From the NCBI RefSeq assembly GCF_000308775.1, contig NZ_BAGJ01000135.1, forward strand, positions 1-64,000: a stretch of DNA of 64,000 nucleotides, read 5' to 3'. The position numbers and the translations under genes are program-made. This DNA comes from Nocardia testacea NBRC 100365. Its GTDB lineage: Bacteria > Actinomycetota > Actinomycetes > Mycobacteriales > Mycobacteriaceae. Shown piece by piece: positions 25,601 through 27,471 of the stretch. The notes beneath the pieces were generated by a model. That model was not told where the DNA came from. It worked only from the letters and a program-made list of their open reading frames with translations, and did not search any database. The number at the start of each line of letters is the position of its first letter. The stretch's first letter is position 1.

Positions 25601-27462
25601 GCGGCTTCGGCGAGACTGTCATGATCGGTGGCCGCAACATTCTGTTCGTCGTGCACGGATGCCGAACGGTCGCCCGCAGCGGGGGTGTCGGTGCCGTCCG
25701 TCTCGGTCCGGCCCGAGCTCTCAGGTCTTTCCTGGCCGGACTGCTCGGCGGTCGTATCCCGCTGCGCGGTCGCATGCTCGTCGCCAACGGGCGGCCCATG
25801 TTCGGCGCGGGCGTCCGGCGATCCCGCATCGCCCTCGGCGACCGGATGGGGCCGCGCCGATCTCTCGTTGACGGCACCGTCCGCGACCGCGGCGTGTGCT
25901 GCGGCCGGAGCACCGGCCCGTTCGGGAACCCCGCCGGCCGGATGCGCGTCCGTCGGGATCTTCGGCGGCGGCGAGGTTTCGCCTGCCGCCGCAACCGACC
26001 GCGGCGCGGGCGTCCGGCCGGCGTCGCCCTGCTTATCCGCCGGTGGCCGCTCGGCCGTTGTGGTCGCTTCCGAACGCGGCCGGGCCGCGGCGGCGTCGGA
26101 CGAGGCAGCGGCCTGCGACCCCGACGCTCGACCGCCTGCCCCCTCCGGCGCTCTACCGGCGGCTCCCTCGGGCGCTCGACCACCGGTCGCGGTGGGTGTT
26201 CCACCACCCGCGCCGTCGGCCGAAGCCGATGCCTGTTGCCCACTCCGTGTTTGTGACTGCGCGGCTGCTGCCTTCCCCGCGACCTCGGCGGGAGGCCCGC
26301 CACGCTCACCCGTGGTATTCGCCTTCTCCGCAGCCGGTTTCCATGTCTGCCTTGCGGCCTCCCACGCCCGTTTCGATTCCGCCGATACCTCGATCGGTTG
26401 CCGAGACGCCGCGGTATTCGCGTCGTGCCCGGTCGAGATCGCGTCGGGCGGCGTGAATGGTGCGCCGCCGTCGATCGCCGGCGGACGGGCACTCTGGGCA
26501 TATACGCCTCCGGCGAAAGCACCGTTGAGCAGTGGCCCCAGCACCTCCGTGTAATGCTGCGGCCAGCCGGCAACCATGGCCGCCGCACCCAGGCCCGAGA
26601 TCGCCCCCGCCGTACCATGCACCAAGCCCATGGCCACACGACTGGTGGCGATCTGGGGGAAGACCATCGGAGCGAACCGGCCCGCGAGCATGCCGCCGAT
26701 CGCTCCGCCCGCGCCGGACACGGCGGCCACCTCGATCGACTTCAGATCGATGCCCGTGGGGTTGGAACCATCCTCTCCGATGATCTCGAGCGCTCTGTCC
26801 CCGGTGGCGACCTGTAGCCCCTGCACAACCACTTCGACACCGACGGGCAGCGCGACCGCCGTGCCCATCCACTTGGCGAACTGCGCGGGCCCCATACCGC
26901 TCAGCTGGGCGGCCGCCTTGACTCCACCCGCCTGAATGGCCCGCTGTAGGTTCGCGCGCATCACGGCGACCTCGGCGCGCCCCTGGACCAGCGTGGATTC
27001 GACCGCCGGCGCGGCCGCGACCTGGCCGGCGGGCCCCGACGCCGCGGCGGCGGCCAGCAAACCGTAGATCTTCCACGCCAGGTGGATGCCGAACGTGAAC
27101 ATCACGCACAGCCATTTCTCCGCGTCGTTGGCCGCCGCCTGACCCTGATCGGCCAGGGCGTTCACATCCTTGCCGAGCTGAGCCGCGCCCTGTCGATAGG
27201 AACTCAACGCCTCACGCAACTGTTCGGCCGTCTCGCCTACCGAATCCTCCTGCGCCAAAAGGCTGTCGATCTCGGCTGAATGGCCCTCTAGTTCCAGGCT
27301 GCGGGCACGCAGCTCGGCCGCCATCCGGCGCATCCCGGAAATGTCGGCGCCGGGAAGCTCCCCGCCGAACACCACCATCTCGATCGGGGTACGCAGGAAT
27401 CCGGGCAGATATTCGAAGGCGTTGCGTAGCTGCACGACCGGGCTGAACAGCGAACCGTCCAT
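1..27462 (-). CDS. Giant modular ESX-associated protein, C-terminus beyond window
   Basis: A single frame with no stop runs from an ATG at 27462 to the left edge, at least 9,154 codons (roughly 1 MDa). The start follows the upstream stop by 9 nt. Order of domains by residue: ESX-like N-terminus 1-325; Ala/Pro/Gly-rich linker to 605; SecA-type ATPase 606-1240; papain-fold deamidase 1530-1700; three sigma-region-4-like repeats 1835-2135; eight LacI-type HTHs 2509-3360; HATPase 3525-3665; papain-like remnant 3715-3860; ChaN-like 4205-4380; second HATPase 4475-4615; PP2C 4645-4915; sigma-region-2-like 4960-5070; four LuxR HTHs 5118-5418; zincin 5500-5790; second sigma-2-like 7475-7575; two sigma4/LacI/sigma4 modules 7700-8290; five GntR HTHs 8612-9154. 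The architecture resembles actinobacterial polymorphic toxins exported by type VII secretion (known for the family). Use of the transcription-factor modules is unknown. The reading frame is certain; the function is inferred. Confidence 0.93.
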   Translation of the reverse strand, partial: MDGSLFSPVVQLRNAFEYLPGFLRTPIEMVVFGGELPGADISGMRRMAAELRARSLELEGHSAEIDSLLAQEDSVGETAEQLREALSSYRQGAAQLGKDVNALADQGQAAANDAEKWLCVMFTFGIHLAWKIYGLLAAAAASGPAGQVAAAPAVESTLVQGRAEVAVMRANLQRAIQAGGVKAAAQLSGMGPAQFAKWMGTAVALPVGVEVVVQGLQVATGDRALEIIGEDGSNPTGIDLKSIEVAAVSGAGGAIGGMLAGRFAPMVFPQIATSRVAMGLVHGTAGAISGLGAAAMVAGWPQHYTEVLGPLLNGAFAGGVYAQSARPPAIDGGAPFTPPDAISTGHDANTAASRQPIEVSAESKRAWEAARQTWKPAAEKANTTGERGGPPAEVAGKAAAAQSQTRSGQQASASADGAGGGTPTATGGRAPEGAAGRAPEGAGGRASGSQAAASSDAAAARPRSEATTTAERPPADKQGDAGRTPAPRSVAAAGETSPPPKIPTDAHPAGGVPERAGAPAAAHAAVADGAVNERSARPHPVAEGDAGSPDARAEHGPPVGDEHATAQRDTTAEQSGQERPESSGRTETDGTDTPAAGDRSASVHDEQNVAATDHDSLAEAAGLPRSDRDRAVDLLIDFHQASAEHVPEGLRLSNLPDDVLKAGLHGGDEHQSMLATVEVIRRGTVSDAVPGGMVLRVEQAEAVYAMKSRPVEMKPGEGKSLVFMATAIQRAVHHGSVLLVTTTDGLANREVVTYEKLLTDSTNQKLMTDFGIDVFRADQENGFGPITQGRPAIVVATGETVGHLCNAGIEPPRHVLIDEMDGIIDRGERQFLRSEGPEQKAPEETARQVFGAHKFLTEALADGSLSHEDFGLRRIAEEIGVQADGTPEIMYWYDGQPELTAGGRAKVEALPDGRNWLEGMGASRLETAANAEFLVRVGVHYEMDAGKIVIIDQAEHGLQRNPKTSSESRWSAEPGKASLAQAIEAKELRAAEARGEKAEDHQIVVRADAESAKRIDSVEIYRVGEGSFFDEVTGASGTLTDLNPVLQKIYGLEPAHEVGRSQTHRLVEGQHDVAESTHAKLRTIAEYANEIRDGGAGRFQEILCHRNDLVARQVEALVSAGVPRDVIEAVDAKRIVGWGADWEAQLQKVFDEAGEQGKILVINRQGQRGVDISVSDAVKAMGGMHVWMTEAPEQSYIHEQAKNRTARNGQLGSAQVVMSPEDALIRNAMHLRGVRETVVHYEQAVAAHAADPTPRTHDAMVEARQSVRELVPELQQRALRHSTADFVRHHAFSTIMPALTLAEAETGQYGNDVDFTRPDGSADRTARLAGLLGVPAPAVADQIAALERSGSLDPIRELLQRTGIAPAAAEALRQHVEATAPATTLQRALFTDEQALDHMMPLRDRLAAELGLPIAAVDGAEGMRTLDPALTEARDALAAALGYPVASINPGIARDILGELVGDRLPAATIAESAARDDPASLAADPGPVGHDIRPETSRDVAAQQSDTQNSDADEVTADDIVAAASRYLALSALLDSVMQIHRRSPNSCVNNAVTGMRVLCPDNAGRFQVPPTDLAGYGREKVREIFGAGLEETGSLDQVVESLKSRPGGITVLVYKWKDTRAGGTSTEADDHMVLLVNDSTSVDEPNLVVVDLAASRDGNSDNDYGPRDLRNRRTLLNKAVGFDDWRREQEVFINRIPAGERLFETIEFDRDGNLVDGPRTEAPEAERLPQSRQPVVSGSRTQAPEAERLPQSQQPVASADMVADVESAFAGLPGLGETLPVISGATGDISNETRRDELRPVGSRPHDGPEFDRDDDPNDLAEDEDLAIADLVDGITYEWLGLDGLPPPDSAQYAQLREAVQQQMPPELREVMAGDLEALLYAIAQLPTEQQRHFAQLFYLNNLPFGRVATELEVDRVAVRALRRDVPRMLVTRMADPIEVHPDADTLPPAGSDEYARLSRAAQRRLPAEVWSAADGDLTALLEAITGLPEASRQYAELAYLKGLALPEVWESMGNVRGVLRQHVPRQLIEYLTRGPIFDVGHDLPLPGSLRYTELLEAVRGRVPDQVAAAMNGDLGALLRAIAVLPHQERIYCGKAFFGGARPTEMTQILGLRSHRETAQVLIEATSRLVVELSRDDTRHRVASPAANTRDAIVARLGPNPAGWVSETPAVMEQLRGTYDDARANLATLLAIDPGVIRIGSVRQALDIVRAQLRAMSSDELATAVRAGAASRLGLWIGQRVQLDNDIQAATALTINDGSVPSDLRDQLFSRGERLDAELRQLLSVSHLHTVTDSGTGYSTSELRRMAELSTVSHLSELVEALDRLFDTTDGERLLQFWDEDNRPAHHVFMLSRLTAAVTTTDHQPLATPSVDPASSATDSRADLGIEGIATLRAALSDGWGVDPRSMEQNALRERLGVVQRSLRALDREGWRRIAGTGQFGDVMAWIHRRMALDPAVASDALEHELTQLLEPAGWGATQPFESGDPLSVLRVIAEATGETALRGLLSLTELFLGLDASQAHRQARAADVARLAGVDEGTVSNVFGSYARRGKPAHTEEEQRVLIAAQWLGYPTPADYRKAIDPGFVQTRCKPPRFDGREFIPGDFALQPSTARVARMAGVDTKTVSAVFAGEIDADSDRGRRVLEAADRLGFWHARAHAADFVQIHTLRVELAGILGLEPSAVDSATVRAGLRRRAMTAAEPDTVRLTELADRFLDLAGWELDQQLTHRDIARLAGVNRRTVNKVLARDEPTHTEEEQRVLVAAQWLDEPLPAALRDAVDPEFVAQRFTPPTYRAGNFVPARFAPQPTQAQISELSGVDRAAVTRVLNGQISADSERGRKVHAAAAQLGYWWWDATRVLESQSPAGTAAPVESVTDNADPVRPDRPLGVLQVQILRTRLSEILAIDPAAVQQDSLRTAVRTAQAGLELLDGRGWRGLLADGNPTALMRWLGRCVEQGPTESVMARLQSLLALGDNDRIAIPSAEDPLAELRLAGEMAADTNIVRFVELAELFLELDESEAAATPSRSDVARLAGVNRRTAMLLDQDEPAYTEEEQRLLAAALWLGYPVATALLDAVDPMFVARRFVPGDYSAGRFTPSEFATQPSQRAVAEAADVAASTVSEVFRGEIRADSEVALRVHEAADRIGYWRHIDREVDVEYVHALRITLASAMDVHPGDLTREKVTAYLDRSDSNHPPHRHIARSAELFLECTSRDLAKPATQADVAKIAGVHRDTVNVTLSRTEPTYSEEEQRVLAAAQWLGYTPHGEPLAPALQQAIDPYFIATRFTPGRFVGDRFVPGQFAAQPTQAAIAERTGLHKPVVSAVLRGRIGADTARGREVLAVAAELGYYWHPKRSERLANRAGPSAPDSIGSRPSETSADPSSPDSAKALNTDDSGLRFDDLTAGNEAQADLVERQIVELLEGWSDPAYVREIAAAVGASIRWGQGQISLRAEFDADAVHVDLVDITGDHSYVRVEWRLGRTPGPVERAAEPPVERSSEEDDLKRLMEMFGDSESGKPPPYQREVRRIRNAVEARMLEYEADVSGGIVDSIMRAVSELVTNAKKHLYSNASSAGLAPEEVLDLAFRGTGDDYQVHLAVTNDIAPGVAAKLPKWTDDEQAMDREGGRGTQLVIAESTVAVRRIVFANGKNTIEHSVEYHATPPAGEVAVTHSRSATRKLATTRYTTTGRFLRPATQEPAVAVPDHVVACAGSTVRAAWADGLDDALIPHQDAESWDDLVTGLTTGLAEIVDADEALAERLDREIDSLLDPGNPRHSAVFVVERDGIAHAFYVTQLDGVIFVHDNNVPRIPDPGLGGKTIARIRDRETWQQFFRESFPRVDRAFFAHFERAAGVLAPLQHEPGAALDGTNAPVRGRSSDRDPGATSRARENPAESSDDRIGSRPSDDAGRRPPPNNDPPAAAIPVANIRTRLAELRAAEQANTPATERTRQLAEFEHAVEEMADAAAAMARTRADAENETRWQSALSTVSSVAATVEAAARGNARHDEAVRMLDGLGGPAVYQVHLVYAALFEHMRDAGQYMDEVDDSDEHELARSARQYESLAKQIDWLDALITVLEHTSPEDRSRQYRSLIDTIPHDPDPRAPDPSPLQSWLMREATGSADRSTELEQRAAAVEQRHRAALAAVGELDRLMIATDPRGPVDSEQLGTATDTHTSSVAAPAESMLADQFAEDPPYIQLLAHTMLARQPANMAQLVADAQIVLFGETHTNPAGPEFLEQQAAALRAAGVTHYGIEAPPNPVFDALNAGEQVDLTGIQCGPGFGSRWADAVKAMAAAGITIVPFDVERPSSRRGSPLRDVRESLMAQVITDTMRVPGAKMAILVGLDHLTRQQRMWSQVTGAYGISLAERLTDAGFATRTVAMWGGRPDVREVVDDVARRLGLGDETFVTDLAEVYDADRGFGSWESDVLLHLGSPETYAAQKDPRPAAPPTKLGYREPGAPHSPTDRAAPVGTNQLQLTTAADQDSTGREHAVASAHADIRRFVADWANPDQTRSIETLGSNLVSMYTHARRGGMASATKSGTSGARTLRFEVSDVGPVTPTGFTEYSESVVAERLRYMAHRFGVDRRPDGTTTTWFEFDEAGTSFSEFALAAVRGNEMPTAVPAATAQSTDGRARQELDLGHAAGVTDIGGRSEHERHRRNQDAFALATATVAGERMTLAVVTDGVSHSKGGELAAQAGSAAAAEVLARRAAAAEAGAGWDPVAVVSEALEAAQQAVLDLINTEEFAGTSDLDSPKAAVGVTLVTPTQVITDSRGDVRVMWISLDDSASRELTEPDTYVQQYMEMFGITEREAMGRPEADKPLTGLGKGWKREWQPPQPQVFEPTGPGIVGLFTDGPIKHLAGSPSNPRSTAESVGGKVAADFTRSGTLLGAAQAYIQGAITAKQTNDNLTAVLIEGPTDAIGARPDRTPGDRDNNATPAATPWPHRTGRPRSIGARPTNDAFGDDARTEVDSLLHRARGNDEAAFEQLRGKYGRAVFAKVLADLGVPATAVTPALRPLVRVAQGLNRLAFDIADQYRWRVQDAAPLEWLHGIAGNLVTGWFEMNATQRGHAAEALAAAQHGGNLTVVQRGALERILQAGRREFEAADKHPSGIDTTAPPDSGVTNRQFMVLQLIAAGMTSQQIGTELGLSPGTVGIYRTELHRRFGARNGAELVYLALSAGVLASTVPVGDRSPATAMIEPSSRELQLLIRIANGDTSHDIAQDLDITSSAVDDQVTDLRRRFDVPNRPAIVLAAVRAGHVELAPPNAEGSAVPYLSPREIDLLTRVANGETTKDIARALGPSPTVVDEYLTRIGNKLRVHNRAAMVAVALRNGMLPDIHPMSRDSADLTAAEVDLLDRVANGQTNTDIAKDLDTTYGRVNVALAGIRQKLGVRNRQESVAVAIRTGILPGMPTASRATGDDDNTATPSPTRSQPGTSQSRHIGARPMHSGTPDDAQAEHHRPDGTPWSGNTDPTSAPGNDATDAAHETRLPDYDPLTARGITRAIAHEIFDTYGIEVVGLEKVPVASALSIRNAIIDEYDEMLELYKHGITVDSSLAERKALLASLSPGRDVGFDVIAIVPLAVDGRALRHSFAPDVRAIFVNEASITGNTTAEQAPAGVKRENYLLDPIGDRTYAMVRHEIAHHRDGTVSGADRSDELKTRRARAFGFLQTYFEGLKHSERARRNAEFGTWTDEDSANLGDFPAISAETSFEDWLDQLPGYTRARKKRNRDDDIYEAFQHWLSQPKDKPGFDIDLSGLELAYPNGKYPLSALFASWSEQITQDPRRQAAILRDMARYRQTALGPDGWPMPSLGDRDVLYPAEAIAEAGLAFGAAAPADFTHPAYALQALLRGLSPVEVWRDAERRNEVALRRAADRGPIPAPSRPRPSIHADGPAAKLARAWRLQPDAAQHAARARPESSTGPDGVAFTMDEFAQLVDRQRGLSFGVDPDSTGSAGTPSGVIFTEFDHVPTGELARRIQNVGDLAHERMRRLQAVRDELSAEGGAAVLGLGEPRNTGTGGATVDMRRIDEAEASIATELRQALASAEQLAIAEIARSSNGVQGRDDIVVFFTRAEGYREATEAAANIRRQGGRAVVRRLHIDLSGRILVEELSDGSLAAPTNQATTAFPSLSPDDPPDQSTGRPRSDSIGARPRSEEPGSGFDDREAQWGRNPAAASPFDRIGPILPALGFDGGLPHRPERTVPLAGALFAADIARRQLREERAEQAADTPERLRDPDATDQLYARLADARREHTAALLRYGYWDAQTKDVSGWRDHDIAENDLSWLSYRQADPGERARQREDARQYREARDRLAEADRDLTRLVEAVGTDPRQADLGRHASLVGALQTVADLVGADWVRRPDHPDFGAAPDDLADSVRARVLRYPGQTYLVWELLRLGPGAVALVSDTSRGDAGHYVLSNIDGTIVEIERSTGVLREFAPEDDSRSKVEGVFFGPDKRPVHPLGGSWDRIPLFDPGTARQRGAEVARLHTATAAQHQYGLSELAARRTSAMLMQYVITAEYRSWARRLGMDPDTLSRQQLDRMAQTPAPPAEQPSSFYLPAPAPLAERLPELVRIAAELDRLAGQLRELDEQIAAGLAGRPRSEPGPADRARFHGPAVVALAMALTRNPDIRPLGANSGDHGAPEFAVAAALGAEPRTFTGGIEQICRVVRAMGDGAAVALSGAAVEIGALANIRGRIVAVDRDGVVLKEMQPDIPGDLSEVAGFVFTGAGTAVHTMAADTRAQLTELAAQYASASRVGDPETGERVRRTADVLCYGPGRGEPVQYGTGYRRTDRSPFGNLDITVLPEALGRLWEQLRTVETDGRREMSFDIDGLSWSQIDDLGEQLRACGPALARAGWSDWGRAALTELDRDAGRAVVVRADLEIARQSVQWTDQGWVEVTERPVAAEEEAAAADITDRIGRLERERDELMKRHGLMPRGARTEPGSAPGSPEVLEQLTRRREFIDGQLDRLAVRAGTDLTRLDQVTLPEGEERKRLELRRHQAELARLAQILRQLRVLGHEPDPEEPMPMPPRPALGDNGPAVADFGLIQDRIRLLRVQVGEASDQARVPPDSATLREARRAVDEEWRALAAAWEADPAQLADLSATILDDPARLPADDPIRPLAERLGPADRQRAAAVRKRAEAIIRLHAVVAELDDARRVLDDEATRRHHEHRYRKDEGGTWLTDHAKLVPTAEPGRKPTLLIVATQGRHERARRELVAEHAEFAGALARSSPYNVAYITVSPRADGEVDYQIQSKEYRPSNAEIGARLMTAYAEALLADRSAGPIGFDTWMESLGGFSSSTTLEELEARIDITEDVDDTSARAAVIRMLTEEHHPRARWRDKPADIPHATTSHEIVVGGVAIQVPMRENHEANWLNRFELAHTHRAADTDQAVAWMFAGGLRARSKEALAKKVARALGNGRIDPAFTREGPQTRPRGPVGGRPVDSPIGSRPGQGPSERAAAAGPLALLPAARAGDETAREQLWRRFYRGIAVLVTGAMAGRRDQRQLVEQILREVFDLAFDPNGPDAPVRDVEKWLRAIARDVVDRMVFRHMCAGVAAVLQHKGMESSPAYRLLMEPIPADAARQAMAALAGTRYDRWLRQNFWVGGSPADGANLPQFDHAAVPQLLRVVAKAVGKDVPAIPEEPDSYPADAALDQFDDATHTPLTEPAGALGEKSEQTHDGSDSDAAPPSPALLRVVLLRDPYLVIPHLVSLPGPESRYAELHFGYDLPIDKVAASTGDTESAVRDGLERIAQLSVGKLPSEMVASYQDARPDHAFTIEDLAREAGTSPAEADDALNGSPGVDPEIRQKVLAAADRIRYHRELLCAFMFHDGQASWGLDGRVLTAATTSELEGAFGRLGLLEQQVIESRFGELRSVAETAARSGMPESMVRMLERSAVRGLVEALAAVVDPAVVGKSGAPAAGVRFAGFEAVVRLRRLARDYPGALQPSEFAAAEQTPFSAVRLINRVHGIVPKEDDSAGAASRALALLRAALRDPDPAIPHFPDLSEPEALYAGLHFGYGWPIRKIATSTGVDQKTVHDRLAHFAQLSVAKLPLATVARHWAAGAHRPSTTADLAEAAETSPAGVSRALNGSPGVGPAMRQKVFAAADRLGYQRSDFVLLRRELLCAFMFHDRQASWGLDGRVLAAATNDELNDAIGRLDETAQRVILARFEELRSVAETAARSGIAESMVRELERSAVRGLVEALAAVVKPAVASEFGAPAAGVRFAGFEAVVRLRRLARDYPGVLQPSEFAEAEQAPFSAVRLIDRVLGSASVAGERQPPADSAPARGGSAARPPRGGGATAGLPPDHLSFDDPGGHGLDGAPARSKDRSGRWRPGGLDPSLVYVDTPGEPGASGVRNRGAGGRLSSRYSATDEPVGGRADKAGGPEGDGTLTGVDSRESGTGDRIGARPRSSGPQPLRDQFAEQVLQRARQAVAKSVERGVIELDAAQQRQMALDITDETFAIATQLLTDATATRIGQQLAHITARTIQSHVRTEQLRQRVLAALPERLRSGSYGQALRLVPRHELQERLRDLATRHPLQYRSLLDPDGPASDLHLPYAAFTVAQIPRSENALRHIGEATTGARKRGPAPEEFVAKLAVSSSADDLQSVAAGHGWRTALTSALRRALHAGKFDEGEKLTSAAELAAHLNAPERSLTRAYQDLAEKGYLVARGGGGTTVTPEDQWPHRPRFLAIPSASVHATAPLTPEELVAGLDKVSAVDPALRQAPERERHTVLLTTLHRALIDGAFEEGCRLPPSRELAGYLDMPKDRVAHAYRKLVEDGYLVVRVPLGTFVASEEQWPNDRRPPVVFRLSPEEFLRKITRSAGPEFRAHQASQSDWHSVLVDAIVSGEFEEGELFPSAREVAGYLDMPRDRVAQAYRNLVEVGFLATDKVKGTAVASEDQWPADWQPPIAVKLSVEEFVTELTGSSDPDSLMEQATAGGRRVSFGGALLTALHRALLAGAFREAQRLPFLQELAEYFGESTKTVGLVYRQLAEAGYLVSGRGLHTSVASEDQWPTNWQPPIAVKISVEEFVTKLTGSSDPDSLMEQATAGGRRVSFGGALLTALHRALLAGAFEEAQRLPFGRELAEYFGVSTKTVGLVYQQLAEAGYLVSVRSQHTSVASEDQWPTDWQPPIAV
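2593..5040 (-). other. Sigma-2-like segment plus duplicated sigma4/LacI/sigma4 module
   Basis: Residues 7475-7575 resemble a degraded sigma region 2 (ARAGDETAREQLWRRFY...WLRAIARDVV). Two copies of a module of about 300 residues follow, 7700-7980 and 7990-8290. Each has a sigma-4-like HTH (RYAELHFGYDLPIDKVAAST), a LacI-like HTH (TTADLAEAAETSPAGVSRAL) and a second sigma-4-like HTH (RSVAETAARSG..ESMV), then an ALAAVV.PAV..GAPAAGVRF tail. Confidence 0.65.
2600..4350 (-). repeat. Direct repeat of about 0.9 kb coding the duplicated module
   Basis: The segment near 2600-3480 matches 3506-4350 with an offset of 906 nt at the low-coordinate end, shrinking to about 875 nt at the high end because of in-frame indels. 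Long blocks are almost identical, for example 2656-2760 versus 3562-3666. High nucleotide identity inside an otherwise diverged repeat protein points to recent duplication or gene conversion. Confidence 0.8.
5089..10092 (-). other. Largely uncharacterised central-C region of the giant protein
   Basis: Residues 5791-7458. The region is mostly predicted helical, charged and alanine-rich (for example around 7000-7200, rich in Arg, Glu, Leu and Ala), with two short papain-fold-like strands (DAGHYVLSNIDG near 6415 and IRGRIVAVDRDGVVL near 6640). A segment near 7200 reads RKPTLLIVATQGRHERARRE and one near 7350 contains HEIVVGGVAIQVP, neither of which I recognise. [IV]G[AS]RP linkers occur at 6153 and 7458. 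No enzymatic motif could be defended. Confidence 0.4.
10093..10965 (-). other. Zincin-like metallopeptidase domain
   Basis: Residues 5500-5790 contain the HExxH zinc motif in MVRHEIAHHRDG (His5643, Glu5644, His5647). The upstream lobe YGIEVVGLEKVPVASALSIR resembles that preceding HExxH in actinobacterial toxin-linked zincins. The downstream helical part includes LGDFPAISAETSFEDW, where a third zinc ligand could lie, but it is not assigned. A related but HExxH-less copy sits in the neighbouring 555-aa protein. Confidence 0.65.
11209..12585 (-). other. Sigma-region-2-like segment followed by four LuxR/GerE HTHs
   Basis: Residues 4960-5070 resemble a degenerate sigma region 2 (RARGNDEAAFEQL...PLEWLHGIAGNLV). 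Residues 5118-5418 are four tandem GerE-type HTHs starting VTNRQFMVLQLIAAGMTSQQ, SSRELQLLIRIANGDTSHD, LSPREIDLLTRVANGETTKD and LTAAEVDLLDRVANGQTNTD. Each is followed by I...L..........L..KL.V.NR..AV..A. Spacing is about 70 residues. Copies three and four are most alike. LuxR output domains normally occur once per protein. Confidence 0.8.
12718..13530 (-). other. PP2C-type phosphatase domain
   Basis: Residues 4645-4915. Metal-binding motifs are present: RRNQDAFAL with Asp4664, AVVTDGVSHSKGGE with Asp4685, a central LFTDGPIKHL and a terminal TNDNLTAVLIEG with Asp4909. These correspond to PP2C/SpoIIE-like Asp positions. Together with two HATPase-like domains and sigma-like modules this reproduces, in one chain, the components of a partner-switching sigma regulation system. 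Activity is plausible from the kept aspartates. Confidence 0.7.
14323..14850 (-). other. ChaN/EreA/Tiki-superfamily-like domain
   Basis: Residues 4205-4380. The signature IVLFGETHTNP contains Glu4226 and His4228, the GExH motif that carries the active-site acid and metal-binding His in the ChaN/EreA/Tiki superfamily. A later segment reads GAKMAILVGLDHLTRQQRM, matching the second conserved His of such proteins. The domain follows a long helical region (residues 3930-4115) likely to form a stalk. Substrate unknown. Confidence 0.6.
15883..16320 (-). other. Second papain-fold-like segment, probably inactive
   Basis: Residues 3715-3860. The segment ends in HSAVFVVERDGIAHAFYVTQ followed by LDGVIFVHDNN, which has the His-strand-Asp/Asn pattern of the second half of papain-fold toxin domains (compare DDHMVLLV...VVDL of the first copy). 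No convincing catalytic Cys is seen upstream. A third related stretch at residues 6400-6440 reads DAGHYVLSNIDGTIVEIE. These may be degenerate duplicates used as scaffold. Confidence 0.4.
16468..16890 (-). other. Histidine-kinase-like ATPase domain (RsbW type)
   Basis: Residues 3525-3665. The N-box reads AVSELVTNAKKHL (Asn3563) and a later REGGRGTQLVIAES segment corresponds to the G-box region of anti-sigma-factor kinases such as RsbW/SpoIIAB. The middle DxGxG box is not clean, so ATP binding is uncertain. A second, weaker HATPase-like segment lies at residues 4475-4615 (13618-14040), with the RRFVADW and LRFEVSDVGPV hallmarks of the same family. Confidence 0.6.
17383..19938 (-). other. Array of eight LacI-type HTH modules
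   Basis: Residues 2509-3360 hold eight LacI-family DNA-binding headpieces in alternating pairs. Odd members look like ADVARLAGVDEGTVSNVF or HRDIARLAGVNRRTVNKVL followed by TEEEQRVL.AAQWLGYP. Even members look like ARVARMAGVDTKTVSAVF followed by GEI.SDRGRRVLEAADRLG.W. Spacers contain conserved pieces such as AIDPGFV..RF.P..F and FAPQPTQAQI. In true LacI proteins a single headpiece precedes a sugar-binding domain, and none is present here. The pairwise pattern indicates growth by duplication of a two-HTH unit. Confidence 0.8.
21058..21960 (-). other. Three tandem sigma-70 region-4-like repeats
   Basis: Residues 1835-2135 consist of three units of about 100 residues. Each begins with a segment such as SAQYAQLREAVQQQMP or SDEYARLSRAAQRRLP, then GDL.ALL.AI..LP, then an HTH resembling sigma region 4 (LPTEQQRHFAQLFYLNNLPF followed by GRVATELEVDRVAVRAL). 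The third copy is the most degraded. Free sigma region 4 binds the -35 element or anti-sigma partners. Here the units lack a preceding region 2. Confidence 0.6.
22199..22298 (-). repeat. Two-copy direct repeat encoding EAERLPQS linker
   Basis: A stretch of about 37 nt is present almost identically at 22199-22235 and 22262-22298, spaced 63 nt (21 codons) apart. It encodes the linker peptide [TQ]APEAERLPQS[RQ]QPV twice, directly after the deamidase-like domain. The in-frame period points to a simple tandem duplication in a flexible linker. Confidence 0.8.
22363..22875 (-). other. Papain-fold glutamine-deamidase-like toxin domain (Tox-PL)
   Basis: Residues 1530-1700. The expected catalytic triad is visible in order: Cys1549 in SPNSCVNNA, His1633 in ADDHMVLLV and Asp1653 in VVVDLAAS. 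This order and spacing match the papain-fold toxin family annotated as glutamine deamidase in type VII and other polymorphic toxins. The domain is central in the protein rather than at its C-terminal tip, so it is not in the usual toxin-tip position. Whether it deamidates a host protein, processes the giant protein itself or is structural cannot be told from sequence. Confidence 0.75.
23743..25647 (-). other. SecA-like motor ATPase embedded in the giant protein
   Basis: Residues 606-1240 carry the SecA core in order. Walker A is KPGEGKS at 714-720 (SecA consensus TGEGKT). Walker B is IDEMD around 817-821 (SecA DEVDS). The preprotein cross-linking-like part contains VHYEMDAGKIVIID and QAIEAKEL, close to SecA VHYIV..I.D and QAIEAKEG. 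VTGASGT stands where SecA has MTGT. NBD2 contains RQGQRGVDIS (SecA AGRGTDI) and HVWMTEAPEQSYIHEQAKNR followed by TARNGQLGSAQ (SecA Q.RGRSGRQGDPGS). The catalytic acidic and arginine positions look kept, so ATPase activity is plausible. The helical wing and the SecA C-terminal zinc tail are not seen. Confidence 0.85.
26488..27462 (-). other. N-terminal ESX/WXG100-like export domain of the giant protein
   Basis: Residues 1-325. The first 110 residues are helical with a PG-hinge-like region and an EIDSLLAQEDSVGETAEQLR-type amphipathic helix, followed by a hydrophobic stretch near residues 117-140 and further small-residue-rich hydrophobic segments (GAGGAIGGMLAG near 250). This is the layout of the large WXG100-like/CpnT-type N-terminal domain that heads actinobacterial type VII secreted toxins. 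A linker of about 280 residues rich in Ala, Gly, Pro, Ser and Glu follows, with APEGAAGRAPEGAGGRA-type mini-repeats. The assignment rests on layout and on the adjacent WXG100 gene, not on a strict WXG motif. Confidence 0.6.
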
Positions 27463-27471
27463 CGCCTCGAC

